A DNA stretch of 64,000 nt, from positions 1-64,000 of the forward strand of contig JBFXGM010000014.1 in the NCBI GenBank assembly GCA_050178015.1, in the 5' to 3' direction. The position numbers were made by a program, and so were the translations under genes. Below, piece by piece: positions 42,904-52,541 of this stretch. The notes beneath the pieces were generated by a model. That model saw only the letters and a list, made by a program, of their open reading frames with translations. It was not told where the DNA came from and made no database searches. This stretch comes from Gaoshiqia sp050178015. Lineage in GTDB: Bacteria > Bacteroidota > Bacteroidia > Bacteroidales > Prolixibacteraceae. Position 1 is the stretch's first letter. The number at the start of each line of letters is the position of its first letter.

Positions 42904-44214
42904 ATGAATAATAATCTTGCCATGAAGGTGCTTATGTTTGGCTGGGAGTTCCCGCCCCATATTTCCGGTGGTTTAGGAACAGCCTGTTATGGCCTTACCA
43001 AGAGTTTATCTGCACATGAAGGATTAGATATCACGTTTGTGGTCCCAAAAGTTTATGGAGATGAAGCACAAACCAGCATTCACTTACTGGGAGCAAATCA
43101 AGTTGATCTGATAAAAAATAGCTTGAGGCTTGAACGATCATCCCTGCCAATTACAAGGTACAGTGTGAAATCGTTGCTGGTACCCTATGTCGATCCGGAA
43201 GTTTATCCTTACCAAACTGCTTTTTCGGTTGAAGGGAATTCCATACAAGTGGCCTCCGGAAACGCCCGGCAAAGTAATTTTACCGGACAATACGGTCCCA
43301 GCCTGATGACCGAAATCCGGAACTTTGCGACAGTTGGCGAATATATTGCCGGTCAAAACGGATTCGATCTGATTCATGCGCATGATTGGCTTACTTTTCC
43401 GGCTGGCATTGCTGCAAAAAAGAGAACGGGAAAACCGCTGATTGTTCATGTGCATGCCACCGATTTTGACCGCAGTGGCGGGAAGGTTAATCCGCAGGTC
43501 TTTCAGATCGAAAAACAAGGCATGGAGTATGCAGATTGCATCATTTGTGTCAGTAATCGTACACGCGATCAGATAATTGGGAAATATGCGATTTTACCCT
43601 CCAAAACCTGTACGGTCCACAATGGCGTTGAGAAGGCGCCCCTTGAACATTTACTGGTTCCAAAAGCTAATTTTTCGAACAAGGTGGTTACCTTTCTGGG
43701 GCGGATTACCCTTCAAAAAGGCCCGGAATATTTTGTTCGGGTGGCAGAGTTGGTATTAAGCAAAATGAAGAATGTGTGGTTTGTAATGGCAGGGAGTGGT
43801 GATCAGTTTCCTGAAATGGTTCGAAAAGTGGCACGGGCCGGTATTGCCAGCAGGTTTTTGTTTACCGGCTTTCTGAAGGGTGAGGATGTTTATCGTTTGC
43901 TGAAATGTACCGATGTTTTCGTGATGCCGTCGGTTTCCGAACCTTTCGGTATTTGTCCGTTAGAGGCTATGCAGATGGGGGTTCCGGTCATTATCTCTAA
44001 GCAATCAGGCGTGGCTGAGGTGATTAAGCATTCCATAAAAATTGATTTCTGGGATGTTCACGCGATGGCCGATGCTATTCATGGTATTCTTTCTCATCCA
44101 TCCTTGTTTTCGATGATGGCAAAAAACGGGCAGAAGGAAGCGCAGCGAATCTGTTGGGAGGATGCTGCCGAGAAGATTCATGCACTTTATCGTCAGTTGC
44201 TCCAAGCAGGTTGA
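42904..44214 (+). CDS. GT4/GT5-type glycosyltransferase (glycogen synthase-like)
   Basis: A 436-residue GT-B-fold glycosyltransferase. The N-terminal domain starts MKVLMFGWEFPPHISGGLGTA, the K-x-G-G-L-like nucleotide-sugar loop of starch/glycogen synthases, followed by LIHAHDWLTFPAGIAAKK. The C-terminal GT1 domain has VTFLGRITLQKGPEYF and the EPFGICPLEAMQMGVPVI motif (E-x7-E). Proteins like this in Bacteroidota are annotated as glycogen synthases and are usually neighbours of glycogen-metabolism genes, which are absent here. The ATG at 42904 and the one at 42922 are both possible; the second matches relatives better. The substrate (ADP- or UDP-glucose) is not clear from sequence. Confidence 0.83.
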   Translation: MNNNLAMKVLMFGWEFPPHISGGLGTACYGLTKSLSAHEGLDITFVVPKVYGDEAQTSIHLLGANQVDLIKNSLRLERSSLPITRYSVKSLLVPYVDPEVYPYQTAFSVEGNSIQVASGNARQSNFTGQYGPSLMTEIRNFATVGEYIAGQNGFDLIHAHDWLTFPAGIAAKKRTGKPLIVHVHATDFDRSGGKVNPQVFQIEKQGMEYADCIICVSNRTRDQIIGKYAILPSKTCTVHNGVEKAPLEHLLVPKANFSNKVVTFLGRITLQKGPEYFVRVAELVLSKMKNVWFVMAGSGDQFPEMVRKVARAGIASRFLFTGFLKGEDVYRLLKCTDVFVMPSVSEPFGICPLEAMQMGVPVIISKQSGVAEVIKHSIKIDFWDVHAMADAIHGILSHPSLFSMMAKNGQKEAQRICWEDAAEKIHALYRQLLQAG

Positions 44215-44221
44215 TGACGGA

Positions 44222-44256
44222 GCAAAAAAAAACCGCCACAGCGGGCGGTTAAAAAG
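44222..44256 (-). terminator. rho-independent terminator between convergent glycosyltransferase and rpoD
   Basis: A 7-bp stem aaccgcc/ggcggtt with a 6-nt loop (44231-44250). On the minus strand it is followed by at least seven Ts (44230-44224), ending rpoD; on the plus strand the tail is aaaaagtttttt, so it may also work for the glycosyltransferase. Confidence 0.78.
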
Positions 44257-44267
44257 TTTTTTCGTTA

Positions 44268-45128
44268 CTATCCAAGATATGTTTTCAACAATTTACTTCT
44301 GGATGTATGCCGCAATCTGCGGATAGCTTTTTCTTTTATTTGGCGGACCCTTTCGCGGGTCAGCCCAAATCTTTCTCCAATTTCTTCCAGGGTCATCTCC
44401 TGGCAGCCAATTCCAAAGAACATCCTGATGATGTCACTTTCTCTTTCGGTGAGGGTAGCGAGAGCGCGTTCAATTTCCCGTGCAAGCGATTCCATCATCA
44501 AGCTGCGGTCAGCGTTGGGGGAATCGTTATTGACAAGTACGTCGAGGAGGCTGTTGTCTTCGCCTTCCACAAAGGGGGCGTCCACCGAAATATGGCGTCC
44601 GGATACCCGAAGTGTGTCTGCAACTTTCTCCGCCGGCAATTCAAGTGATTCGGCCAATTCTTCAGGAGAAGGCTTGCGCTCGTTTTCTTGTTCGAACTTC
44701 GAGTAAGCTTTGTTGATTTTGTTCAACGAACCTACCTGGTTAAGCGGTAACCGAACAATACGCGACTGCTCTGCAAGCGCCTGAAGGATGGATTGACGGA
44801 TCCACCACACTGCATAGGAAATAAATTTGAACCCGCGGGTTTCGTCAAACTTTTCTGCTGCTTTAATCAGTCCCAGGTTGCCTTCATTAATCAAGTCGGG
44901 CAAACTTAATCCTTGGTTTTGGTACTGTTTGGCCACAGAAACAACGAAACGCAGGTTGGCACGGGTCAGTTTTTCCAAAGCAGCCTGATCGCCTTTTTTG
45001 ATGCGTTGCGCTAATTCAACTTCCTCTTCAACGGTGATAAGTTCTTCTTTGCCAATCTCTTGCAGATACTTGTCCAAAGAGGCACTCTCACGGTTGGTAA
45101 TAGATTTTGTAATCTTTAATTGTCTCAT
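44268..45128 (-). CDS. rpoD: primary sigma factor RpoD/SigA
   Basis: A 286-residue sigma-70 that starts in region 1.2 (MRQLKITKSITNRESASLDKYLQEIG), lacking region 1.1, as expected for the Bacteroidota primary sigma factor. Region 2 (RANLRFVVSVAKQYQNQGLSLPDLINEGN, RGFKFISYAVWWIRQSI), region 3 (NKINKAYSKFEQENERKPS) and region 4 (LTERESDIIRMFFGI, TLEEIGERFGLTRERVRQIKEKAIRRLR) are complete. It directs RNA polymerase to the TTG-N19-TAnnTTTG promoters seen in this window. The ATG at 45128 follows a good promoter (45151-45181); the open frame upstream to 45173 is not homologous. Confidence 0.95.
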   Translation of the reverse strand: MRQLKITKSITNRESASLDKYLQEIGKEELITVEEEVELAQRIKKGDQAALEKLTRANLRFVVSVAKQYQNQGLSLPDLINEGNLGLIKAAEKFDETRGFKFISYAVWWIRQSILQALAEQSRIVRLPLNQVGSLNKINKAYSKFEQENERKPSPEELAESLELPAEKVADTLRVSGRHISVDAPFVEGEDNSLLDVLVNNDSPNADRSLMMESLAREIERALATLTERESDIIRMFFGIGCQEMTLEEIGERFGLTRERVRQIKEKAIRRLRHTSRSKLLKTYLG

Positions 45129-45150
45129 ATACCCTTCTAAAAAAATCGTG

Positions 45151-45181
45151 CAAATATAGACTTTCGAAGTCAATTATTCAA
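45151..45181 (-). promoter_or_regulatory. promoter of rpoD
   Basis: On the minus strand TATATTTG (45158-45151) matches the TAnnTTTG -7 box, with TTG (45181-45179) 20 bases upstream as the -33 box. It lies 23 bases before the rpoD start codon. Confidence 0.55.
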
Positions 45182-45238
45182 AATAAAAAGTTGCTTTGGG
45201 AAAACTGGATCAATTTGTTAATTTTCAGTAAACATGAA

Positions 45239-46684
45239 TTAATTTTCTGAAGAAAAAACGAAATAGGCGTGTTCCCCGCTGGGATAAACCCCTTCAATCA
45301 AAATGCCCCCCTCAGCTTTCTTTACTATCCGTATCAAATCATTAACCGCGCTTACAGCTTGCTTGTTCACGTGGGTAATGATAAATCCTTTTTTAAGACC
45401 GGCATCTTTCAATTTACCATCTTTTAAATCAGCAATTTTTACTCCATGGCCAATGCGAAGGTTATATCGCTCGTTTTCTGAAACATTGTCAAATTTGGCA
45501 CCCAGGAATTCGTCCTCGCTGGCAGTAAGAATTTCCGTATCTCCGTGCATGTTACGGAGGGTTACATTATAGGGTTTCGGTTTGTTGTCCCTTTTTATCA
45601 GAACTTTTACCACATCGCCGGGGCGGTGTTTGCTAATCTGTTCCTGTAATTCCGCTGTTGAATTAACCGTGATGCCGTTGATACTGATAATAACATCATC
45701 AGCCTTCAGTCCGGCTTTCTCTGCTGCACTCCCTTCATTCACACCGCGAATCAGGACTCCTTCAATTTTATCAAGATTGAACTCCTTCATTTTCTCCGCA
45801 GTCACCTCATCGATGGTTACTCCCAGCAAGGCACGCTGTACCTGTCCGTATTGTTTCAGGTCGGCAACCACTTTTTCAACAATGCTGGAAGGAACGGCAA
45901 ACGAATAGCCGGTGTACGAGCCGGTCTGAGAAGCGATAGCTGTATTGATGCCCACCAGCTCGCCATTCATGTTCACCAATGCTCCGCCGCTGTTGCCGGG
46001 GTTTACGGCAGCATCGGTTTGTATAAAGGCTTCGATGCTCATTTCAGCCCGGTTGATTCCAATGTTTCGGCTTTTGGCGCTCACAATTCCGGCGGTAACC
46101 GTAGAGGTTAGGTTGAACGGGTTTCCAACAGCCAGTACCCATTCACCAAGTTTTAAAGCGTCTGAATTGCCAAATTTCAACGCAGGCAATTCTTTTTCAT
46201 CAATTTTTAACAGGGCCAAGTCGGTGGTATTGTCTTTCCCAATCAGTTGGGCACTGAATTCACGTTTGTCGTTCAAAACCACTTTAATCTCGTCGGCATC
46301 ATCAATTACATGGTTATTAGTAACAATGTAGCCATCAGGCGAAATGATGACGCCGGAGCCGGAACCTTGCTTTATTTGAGGTTGTTGCCGTTGATAACGG
46401 TCGCCGTAAAAGAAGTCGAAAAACGGATTGCTGTAAACCGTTACGTCCTGTGTCGAAATCACTTTTACGTGGACTACGGCATGCACCGTGCTTCCTGCCG
46501 CGTAGGTCAGGTCGGGAACTTCTCCCTGTGGTGCCGACGGCAGGCTGGCATATTGCACGGCTTGTCGTTCGTCTATCGTAACGATTTGTGGTTTTTCAAA
46601 AAAACGGGTATATGCCCAAACTGCAAGTAAGGCACTTCCGATTGCAATAATCATGGTTAAGCTCAAATTTCTTAAATTCTTCAT
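45239..46684 (-). CDS. HtrA/DegP-type periplasmic serine protease
   Basis: A 481-residue Do-family protease-chaperone. An N-terminal hydrophobic anchor (LSLTMIIAIGSALLAVWAY); trypsin-like domain with catalytic His125 (VTNNHVI), Asp155 (TTDLALLKI) and Ser232 (NPGNSGGA); two PDZ domains (about 310-400 and 405-481: GVLIRGVNEGSAAEKAGLKADDVI and KDGKLKDAGLKKGFIITHVNKQ). It degrades or refolds damaged envelope proteins. The ATG at 46684 starts the anchor segment; the frame is open upstream to 46771. Confidence 0.92.
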   Translation of the reverse strand: MKNLRNLSLTMIIAIGSALLAVWAYTRFFEKPQIVTIDERQAVQYASLPSAPQGEVPDLTYAAGSTVHAVVHVKVISTQDVTVYSNPFFDFFYGDRYQRQQPQIKQGSGSGVIISPDGYIVTNNHVIDDADEIKVVLNDKREFSAQLIGKDNTTDLALLKIDEKELPALKFGNSDALKLGEWVLAVGNPFNLTSTVTAGIVSAKSRNIGINRAEMSIEAFIQTDAAVNPGNSGGALVNMNGELVGINTAIASQTGSYTGYSFAVPSSIVEKVVADLKQYGQVQRALLGVTIDEVTAEKMKEFNLDKIEGVLIRGVNEGSAAEKAGLKADDVIISINGITVNSTAELQEQISKHRPGDVVKVLIKRDNKPKPYNVTLRNMHGDTEILTASEDEFLGAKFDNVSENERYNLRIGHGVKIADLKDGKLKDAGLKKGFIITHVNKQAVSAVNDLIRIVKKAEGGILIEGVYPSGEHAYFVFSSEN

Positions 46685-47008
46685 GACATGATATTTTTTT
46701 GAGTTGTCAATTATTGATTTGAATGGTAAAAATAACGCATAAAAAGTGCCAGTGTTTCTTCTGTTTATCATTCATTTATCATGTTTAACATGTTTTAACA
46801 GGTGAAGCGCCCGTCAATAGTGAGGTTTCATGACTTATGCGTTTGAAAATTCATCATTTGCAGCGTTTGTTGTCCTTTTTTGGGGATGTGCCTGCGGTGC
46901 GTAGATATTTTCAGTTTAAATAGGGATGAAACTGACATTTTTTCATTAATTACCTATTTTAGCGAAAAATTTGCATACAAACCAATCTAATTTATTTTCC
47001 GATCAACC
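46685..47008. other. divergent intergenic region, htrA and histidine kinase
   Basis: A 324-bp AT-rich region between two divergent genes. No RNA gene, strong hairpin or exact TAnnTTTG box was found; TATTTTAG near 46960 is the nearest approach for the kinase gene. Confidence 0.35.
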
Positions 47009-49033
47009 ATGATGACAGATCATCGCAAATCCAGCGGGTTTTCAGTGAATGTAACCGATTATATTCGGCGGATAATTCTTTTTTCAACGATCCTGATCAC
47101 GCTTGGCATGGGGGCTGTGATTATGTTTCAAGAGTACTTGTTATTTCAACGAATCAGCAAGCAACAACGTGAAAACCATATCAGCCGTCAGAAGGACTTT
47201 ATCAAGGAGTTAATTGGCATGGAGGTGGATTACATCGCCCAGCATAAAAAGCAATTTGATAGCCGGGTAACTGCTGAATTAGCCGAAAATGTTTGCTATG
47301 CCCATAATCTGGCCGAGAAATTTTATCGGCAATATCATGGGCAGATGCCGGACTCCGAAATCAAAGAGTTGATTGTCAATGCGGTTTCGGCCCTAACCTG
47401 TTCGAGCCCTTTCGCTCAAGTATTTATCAATGAGATGGCGGGCAGAGGGGTTTATTATCCCGGCCGCCCCGATTTAACCGGTAAGGATTTGTCTATGTTT
47501 CAGGATGTCAACGGTCATTGGGTCGTTCAGAAGGAAACGGATTTGCTGAGGGAAGAAGGGGAAGGTTTTATTTTTTATGGCTCCGATGAGCGGAAGGAAG
47601 AAAATGGGTTGCCGCAAAACAAGGTTACCTATGTCAAGTTGTTTGAACCGTTTAGCTGGTATTTTGGCTCGAAATGTTACCTGGGCGATTTCTATGATGA
47701 GTTTAAACTGGAGATCGCCAAAAAGGTCAGCTCCGAGCGGTTCCGGTATGGTGGTTATATTTTTTTGAATGAAGCTGATGGAACACCGATCGTTTTGGAC
47801 GGACAGGTTTATGAGGGGTCTTTTAACTTTCTGGATGGGAGCGATTCTGCGAAGATGGAGGTATTCCAGAAGGAAATTGCTGCTGTTGCATCGTCAGAGG
47901 AAGGCGGTTATTTAAACTACCATTGGCGGCGACTGGATGGAGAGGATCCTTCGGCTAAGCTGGCATTTGTTCGGTATTTTCGCGAATGTGACTGGATTGT
48001 TGGGGCTGGTTTTTACGAGGATGATATCAATGCTGATTTGATGATTCAAAACGAGGAGCTAAAAAATGGATTTTTTCAAAATATGCTGCGTGTATTCGTG
48101 TTGTTGATCTTGATACTTGGTGTAGAGATGTTTATTTTCAGCCGTTTCAGGAAAAATTACCTGGCCGACTTTTCGCATTTTGCCCATTTTTTCAAGGTTG
48201 GTAAGGGTGAATACAGGCGGATTGAGGTAGAGAAACTTCATTTTGAAGAATTCCGCAATATGGGAACAGTGGCCAACGAGATGATAGATGAACGTGTCAA
48301 GGTACATGCACAATTGGTGGCAGAACAGAAGCGGGCATTGGAATCTGATCGCCTGAAAACGGCTTTTTTGGCCAATATGTCACATGAAATTCGAACACCC
48401 ATGAATGCTATTATTGGCTTTTCGGAACTGATTAATGATGATTCTGTTGACGAAAAAGACAAAAAGAAATTTGTCCGGTTGATTTTACAAAACGGAGAAT
48501 TTCTGATGAGCCTGATCAACGATATTATTGATATTGCCAAGATTGAATCAAACCAGCTAAATATTTTGAAAAAGAGATTTCAACTGAATGATTTGTTGGG
48601 CCGGGTTGAGTCGCATTACAGGGAATACATCAGCAATCATGCCGGGTTGGACCTTCATTTTGAGGTGGAGAACAACCTGCCTGCCAGGTTTTCCTGTTAT
48701 ACGGATGAATTTCGGTTAAAACAGGTATTGGATAATTTGATCGGGAATGCGATTAAGTTTACAGCGGTTGGTTCTGTGCGGTTAATTGTTCACGCGCAGG
48801 CAGATCGGGTTTATTTCAGGGTAAAAGACACCGGGATTGGGATATCCCCGGAAGAGTTGGATTCCGTTTTCGAGCGGTTTGTCCAGGCGGCTAACCAAGG
48901 CAAGCGTAATTATGGCGGAACCGGCTTGGGGCTGGCCATTTCGCGAAATATCGTTCATTTGCTTGGTGGTGAAATTGGGGTGAAATCCAAACCGGGCGAG
49001 GGGTCAGAATTCTACTTCTCCATTCTTTGCTGA
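47009..49033 (+). CDS. cache-domain sensor histidine kinase
   Basis: A 674-residue membrane sensor kinase. A first transmembrane helix (about 20-45), a long extracytoplasmic cache-type sensor (about 50-350, with LFEPFSWYFGSKCYLGDF and CDWIVGAGFYEDDI, typical of double-cache domains), a second helix (MLRVFVLLILILGVEMFIFS), a HAMP-like linker, HisKA with the H-box MSHEIRTPMNAIIGFSEL, and a HATPase_c domain with DNLIGNAIKFTA (N box), DTGIGISPEEL (G1) and GGTGLGLAISRNIV (G2). There is no receiver domain and no response regulator gene nearby, so the partner is elsewhere. The start is one of two tandem ATGs. Confidence 0.88.
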   Translation: MMTDHRKSSGFSVNVTDYIRRIILFSTILITLGMGAVIMFQEYLLFQRISKQQRENHISRQKDFIKELIGMEVDYIAQHKKQFDSRVTAELAENVCYAHNLAEKFYRQYHGQMPDSEIKELIVNAVSALTCSSPFAQVFINEMAGRGVYYPGRPDLTGKDLSMFQDVNGHWVVQKETDLLREEGEGFIFYGSDERKEENGLPQNKVTYVKLFEPFSWYFGSKCYLGDFYDEFKLEIAKKVSSERFRYGGYIFLNEADGTPIVLDGQVYEGSFNFLDGSDSAKMEVFQKEIAAVASSEEGGYLNYHWRRLDGEDPSAKLAFVRYFRECDWIVGAGFYEDDINADLMIQNEELKNGFFQNMLRVFVLLILILGVEMFIFSRFRKNYLADFSHFAHFFKVGKGEYRRIEVEKLHFEEFRNMGTVANEMIDERVKVHAQLVAEQKRALESDRLKTAFLANMSHEIRTPMNAIIGFSELINDDSVDEKDKKKFVRLILQNGEFLMSLINDIIDIAKIESNQLNILKKRFQLNDLLGRVESHYREYISNHAGLDLHFEVENNLPARFSCYTDEFRLKQVLDNLIGNAIKFTAVGSVRLIVHAQADRVYFRVKDTGIGISPEELDSVFERFVQAANQGKRNYGGTGLGLAISRNIVHLLGGEIGVKSKPGEGSEFYFSILC

Positions 49034-49049
49034 TTTTTTGTTGGATTTT

Positions 49050-50411
49050 CTATGCGCTCAAAGGCAGGTATATCATGAACCGGCTTCCGTTGTTTGGCGA
49101 GCTTTCAATACTTAATCCGCCGCTGTTTCGTTCCAGAAAGTCCTTGCATATTTTTAGTCCGATGCCGCGGTCTTTATCATAGTTGGCCTCGGCTGGCCCC
49201 AGTGCAATCGGATCGTCTTCCATGATGTCTTCAATCATTTCAGGAGTCATACCAACTCCCGTGTCGCTTACGGTCAACAGCAGTTTGCCTTTGGCAACTT
49301 GTGAGTGCAGGCTGATTTTTCCGGCCGTTCGTGTAAATTTCACCGAGTTGGATAGGATATTCCGAACAACCACATTTACCATTTCCATATCGGCATAGGC
49401 AAAATGGTTCTCGTCCACCTGGTTTTCAATGACGAAGTTTTTATGTTTTATCGAGCTGGTAAATAGTTGTAGGTTTTCTTTAACAAGGCTGGCGATGCTT
49501 ATTTTTTGTGGGTTTACGGTTAATTGTCCGGTTTGGCTTTTCGACCAGTTCAACAGGTTTTCCAGGAGGTTGAAGGAACTGTCGACCACTTCTCGCGATT
49601 CGTAGAGAATACTTTTCAGCTCTTGCGGATCTTCCAGGTCTTGTTCCACAATCAAGTCGAAGATGCCTTTTACACTGCCGATGGGGCCACGCAATCCGTG
49701 ACTAATCAGGGAAAACATGCGGTCCTTTTGTTCGTTGAGCTTGAGAAAGTAACGCTTTACTTCGCGGTGCTTTTTCAGCGCCACGGTCCAGGCAACAGCC
49801 ACCAGCAGAATTAACCCGGCAGCTATGAGGAACGAAAGGCGAATGACATGTTGGGTTTCACTTCGCGCTTCCATTAATTGGGCCTGACTGGCCGTTTGTT
49901 CATCGCGGTATTTTTGTTCAAGGCCTGCAAGCTGGGTGTTCTTGTCAAGTTCACTCAGGCTATCCTGCAAGGCTTGGTATCGGCCAAGGTGTTCCAGCGA
50001 GTTGCGATAATCGCCAATCTGTTTCAAAATGCCTGCTGTCTTTTTGTGCAGATGAAGGGCTTTTTCGTGCTGGCCCAGTTTTTCAGAAAGGCGAATGGCT
50101 TCGTTCAGGTTTTTAAGTCCCTGGCTGATATTCCGGTAGGTGAGATAATAATTTCCAAGGTTTTCGTAGGCGATGATTGCCTCATCCAATAAGCCGTATT
50201 TCAGCGAAAGATCGAGCGCGGCACTGCTCAGTTGAAAACTTGTTGGGTAATTTTCTTTTTCAGATTCGGCTGCCGCCAGTTTGTTCAGGGACGAAATATT
50301 TGTTTTTATATCTGCAACCGCATCGTCCGCTTTAGCTGCCCTTGCACCCGAGCCGTTGAGGCTAAAGCAAAGGACGCCAATGAGAAGTTGATATAAAAGC
50401 TTTATTTTCAT
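49050..50411 (-). CDS. TPR-containing sensor histidine kinase
   Basis: A 453-residue exported-sensor kinase of the Bacteroidota TPR type: signal peptide (KIKLLYQLLIGVLCFSLNGSGARA), periplasmic TPR repeats (about 55-165, LLDEAIIAYENLGNYYLTYRNISQGLKNLNEAIRLSEKLG), one transmembrane helix (LSFLIAAGLILLVAVAWTVAL), a HisKA-like helix with SLISHGLRGPIGS (His-Gly-Leu-Arg replacing His-Glu-Leu-Arg), and HATPase_c with RNILSNSVKFTR, SDTGVGMTPEM and DRGIGLKICKDFL. The ATP lid region is short. It is convergent with the cache-domain kinase, 16 bp apart; neither has a nearby regulator gene. Confidence 0.85.
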   Translation of the reverse strand: MKIKLLYQLLIGVLCFSLNGSGARAAKADDAVADIKTNISSLNKLAAAESEKENYPTSFQLSSAALDLSLKYGLLDEAIIAYENLGNYYLTYRNISQGLKNLNEAIRLSEKLGQHEKALHLHKKTAGILKQIGDYRNSLEHLGRYQALQDSLSELDKNTQLAGLEQKYRDEQTASQAQLMEARSETQHVIRLSFLIAAGLILLVAVAWTVALKKHREVKRYFLKLNEQKDRMFSLISHGLRGPIGSVKGIFDLIVEQDLEDPQELKSILYESREVVDSSFNLLENLLNWSKSQTGQLTVNPQKISIASLVKENLQLFTSSIKHKNFVIENQVDENHFAYADMEMVNVVVRNILSNSVKFTRTAGKISLHSQVAKGKLLLTVSDTGVGMTPEMIEDIMEDDPIALGPAEANYDKDRGIGLKICKDFLERNSGGLSIESSPNNGSRFMIYLPLSA

Positions 50412-50538
50412 TGCATACCACCTGAATCTCTTGCCAAGATAAAAATTATTTGTTTAATCGAAGGTGACGGGGAGTTGGTTGTATCGCTAAGTTATCAACT
50501 CCCGGCTGTTAATTTCCGGGAGTTGAATATGATTGTGA

Positions 50539-51486
50539 TTATAACGTGTTCAGGAAATTGGTCACATTTGCTGCAATCCGATCCTGGATTTGGTCGATGT
50601 CCGATTTTACAAATTCGTCGCCGGTGATGTTTTCATACAGTTCAATGTACCGTTCGGATACTGAGGCAACAAAAGCTTCGTCCATTTGGGGGATTGTTTG
50701 GCCTTCTTTGCCTTGGAATCCGTTTTCGATCAGCCATTGGCGCACAAATTCTTTCGAAAGTTGTTTTTGTGCTTCACCTTTTGCCAGCCGTTCTTCATAC
50801 CCATTTGCATAGAAGTAGCGCGAAGAGTCGGGCGTGTGGATTTCGTCGATCAGATAAATTTTACCGTCTTTTTTACCGAATTCGTATTTGGTATCCACCA
50901 AAATCAGTCCTTTATCGGCGGCCATTTCTGTACCGCGTTGGAACAGTTTGCGGGTATAGTCTTCCAGCATTTCATAATCTTCCTTGCTAACTAAACCACT
51001 GTTGATAATGGCTTCGCGCGAAATATCTTCGTCGTGCCCTTCATCCGCTTTAGTGGTTGGGGTCAGGATGGGAGCTGGGAATTTTTGGTTTTCCACCATC
51101 CCTTCCGGCAAGGCAACTCCGCAAAGGCTGCGTTTCCCGCTTTTGTATTCGCGCCAGGCATGACCGGTCAGGTATCCGCGGATGACCATTTCAACTTTAA
51201 ACGGTTCGCAGGCGTGGCCAACTGTTACATTGGGGTCGGGCGTTGCGATTTTCCAGTTGGGGACAATATCGGCAGTGGCATCCAGAAATTTGGAGGCAAT
51301 TTGGTTCAAGACCTGCCCTTTGTAAGGAATTCCTTCCGGCAGGATGACGTCGAATGCCGAGATGCGGTCGCTCACGACCATCACCAGGAATTCATCGTCA
51401 ATGTTATATACATCGCGCACCTTGCCGTGGTAAACACTTTTTTGCTTCGGAAAATTACAATCCGTTCTGGTTAATGCTTTAGTCAT
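50539..51486 (-). CDS. purC: phosphoribosylaminoimidazole-succinocarboxamide synthase
   Basis: A 315-residue SAICAR synthetase of the longer type (about 300 residues, as in yeast and Bacteroidota). Signature segments: YHGKVRDVYNIDDEFLVMVVSDRISAFD at the N-terminus (ATP site), GHACEPFKVEMVIRGYLTG, LTPTTKADEGHDEDIS and LIDEIHTPDSSRY. It ligates aspartate to CAIR in purine synthesis. The start at 51486 overlaps the phoH stop by eight bases; upstream codons to 51729 are in a different frame of phoH and not part of the protein. Confidence 0.95.
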   Translation of the reverse strand: MTKALTRTDCNFPKQKSVYHGKVRDVYNIDDEFLVMVVSDRISAFDVILPEGIPYKGQVLNQIASKFLDATADIVPNWKIATPDPNVTVGHACEPFKVEMVIRGYLTGHAWREYKSGKRSLCGVALPEGMVENQKFPAPILTPTTKADEGHDEDISREAIINSGLVSKEDYEMLEDYTRKLFQRGTEMAADKGLILVDTKYEFGKKDGKIYLIDEIHTPDSSRYFYANGYEERLAKGEAQKQLSKEFVRQWLIENGFQGKEGQTIPQMDEAFVASVSERYIELYENITGDEFVKSDIDQIQDRIAANVTNFLNTL

Positions 51487-52483
51487 TTTCTTCGTTTTTA
51501 TCTGGTTGTTTTTTCTCTTCTCTTTTGGCCAGTTGCAATTGGTAATGCTTGTCGTATGCATCCACAATTTCACGGACGAGCTTGTGGCGGACGATATCCT
51601 TCGAATTAAACTGAACAAAGGAAATGTCTTTAATGTTGCGAAGGATTTTTTTTGCTTGCAACAAGCCTGATTGGCTGGGCGATGGCAAGTCGATTTGTGT
51701 TTCGTCGCCGGTAATGATAAACTTGGCATTCATCCCCATGCGGGTCAAAAACATTTTCAGTTGGTTGAGCGTGGTGTTTTGCGCTTCATCCAGGATGACG
51801 AACGCATCGCTCAGAGTGCGTCCGCGCATAAAAGCCAGGGGCGCAATTTGGATGATGCCGTCTTTCATGAATTCTTCCAGTTTTTTTGCCGGGATCATAT
51901 CTTGCAAGGCATCGTACAGCGGTTGCAGGTAGGGATCAATTTTTTCTTTCAGGTCACCGGGTAAAAAGCCCAATCGTTCGCCTGCTTCCACGGCGGGACG
52001 GCTCAGGATGATGCGCCTTATTTCCCGGTTTTTGAGGGCCCTGACAGCCAATGCGATGGCGGTGTATGTTTTTCCGGTTCCGGCTGGGCCAATAGCAAAA
52101 ATCAGGTCCGATTTGCGGCTTTCTTCCACCAGAACGCGCTGGTTGGGCGTACGTGCGCGAATGGGCTTGCCGCTGTTCCCATGCAACAACACATCTCCCG
52201 GACTCACCTGGATGCCATCCATGGTCAGCGGATCATTGTTCAATACCTGGCGGATTGTATCTTCCGGTAGTATGTTGAATTGGTGATAATGATCGAGCAA
52301 CAGTTGCAGTTTTTGTTCAAAGGCGGCGCTTTCTTTTTTGTCGCCATGTACGATCAGCTGATTGCCCCGGCTGATTATTTTCAGTTTGGGGAACGAAGCT
52401 TTGATCAAATCGATCTTGGCATTGTTCACCCCGTAAAATTCAAGCGGGTCAACCCCTTCCAGTAAAATCAGCTTTTCAAACAT
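51479..52483 (-). CDS. PhoH-family ATPase
   Basis: A 334-residue PhoH-like protein: an N-terminal KH-like region (about 1-95), Walker A GPAGTGKT (132-139), SRPAVEAGERLGFLPGDLKEK (family signature), Walker B DAFVILDEAQNTT and GDETQIDLP (sensor). PhoH proteins are cytosolic ATPases linked to RNA metabolism and stress, with few direct tests. The ATG at 52483 fits the family; the frame is open to 52639. The gene is in an operon with purC and follows a good promoter. Confidence 0.88.
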   Translation of the reverse strand: MFEKLILLEGVDPLEFYGVNNAKIDLIKASFPKLKIISRGNQLIVHGDKKESAAFEQKLQLLLDHYHQFNILPEDTIRQVLNNDPLTMDGIQVSPGDVLLHGNSGKPIRARTPNQRVLVEESRKSDLIFAIGPAGTGKTYTAIALAVRALKNREIRRIILSRPAVEAGERLGFLPGDLKEKIDPYLQPLYDALQDMIPAKKLEEFMKDGIIQIAPLAFMRGRTLSDAFVILDEAQNTTLNQLKMFLTRMGMNAKFIITGDETQIDLPSPSQSGLLQAKKILRNIKDISFVQFNSKDIVRHKLVREIVDAYDKHYQLQLAKREEKKQPDKNEEND

Positions 52484-52514
52484 AGCGTTGTGTAAAATCT
52501 CTTGGTTCCGCTTG

Positions 52515-52541
52515 CAAAAGTAACAAAAAATGTTCGCACAA
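52515..52541 (-). promoter_or_regulatory. promoter of phoH-purC
   Basis: On the minus strand TACTTTTG (52522-52515) matches TAnnTTTG; TTG (52541-52539) is 16 bases upstream, slightly short of the usual spacing. The box is 32 bases before the phoH start. Confidence 0.42.

Noticed and set aside
51487..51729. N-terminal extension of PurC (81 residues)
   Set aside because: It lies within the phoH coding region in another frame and has no similarity to PurC proteins.
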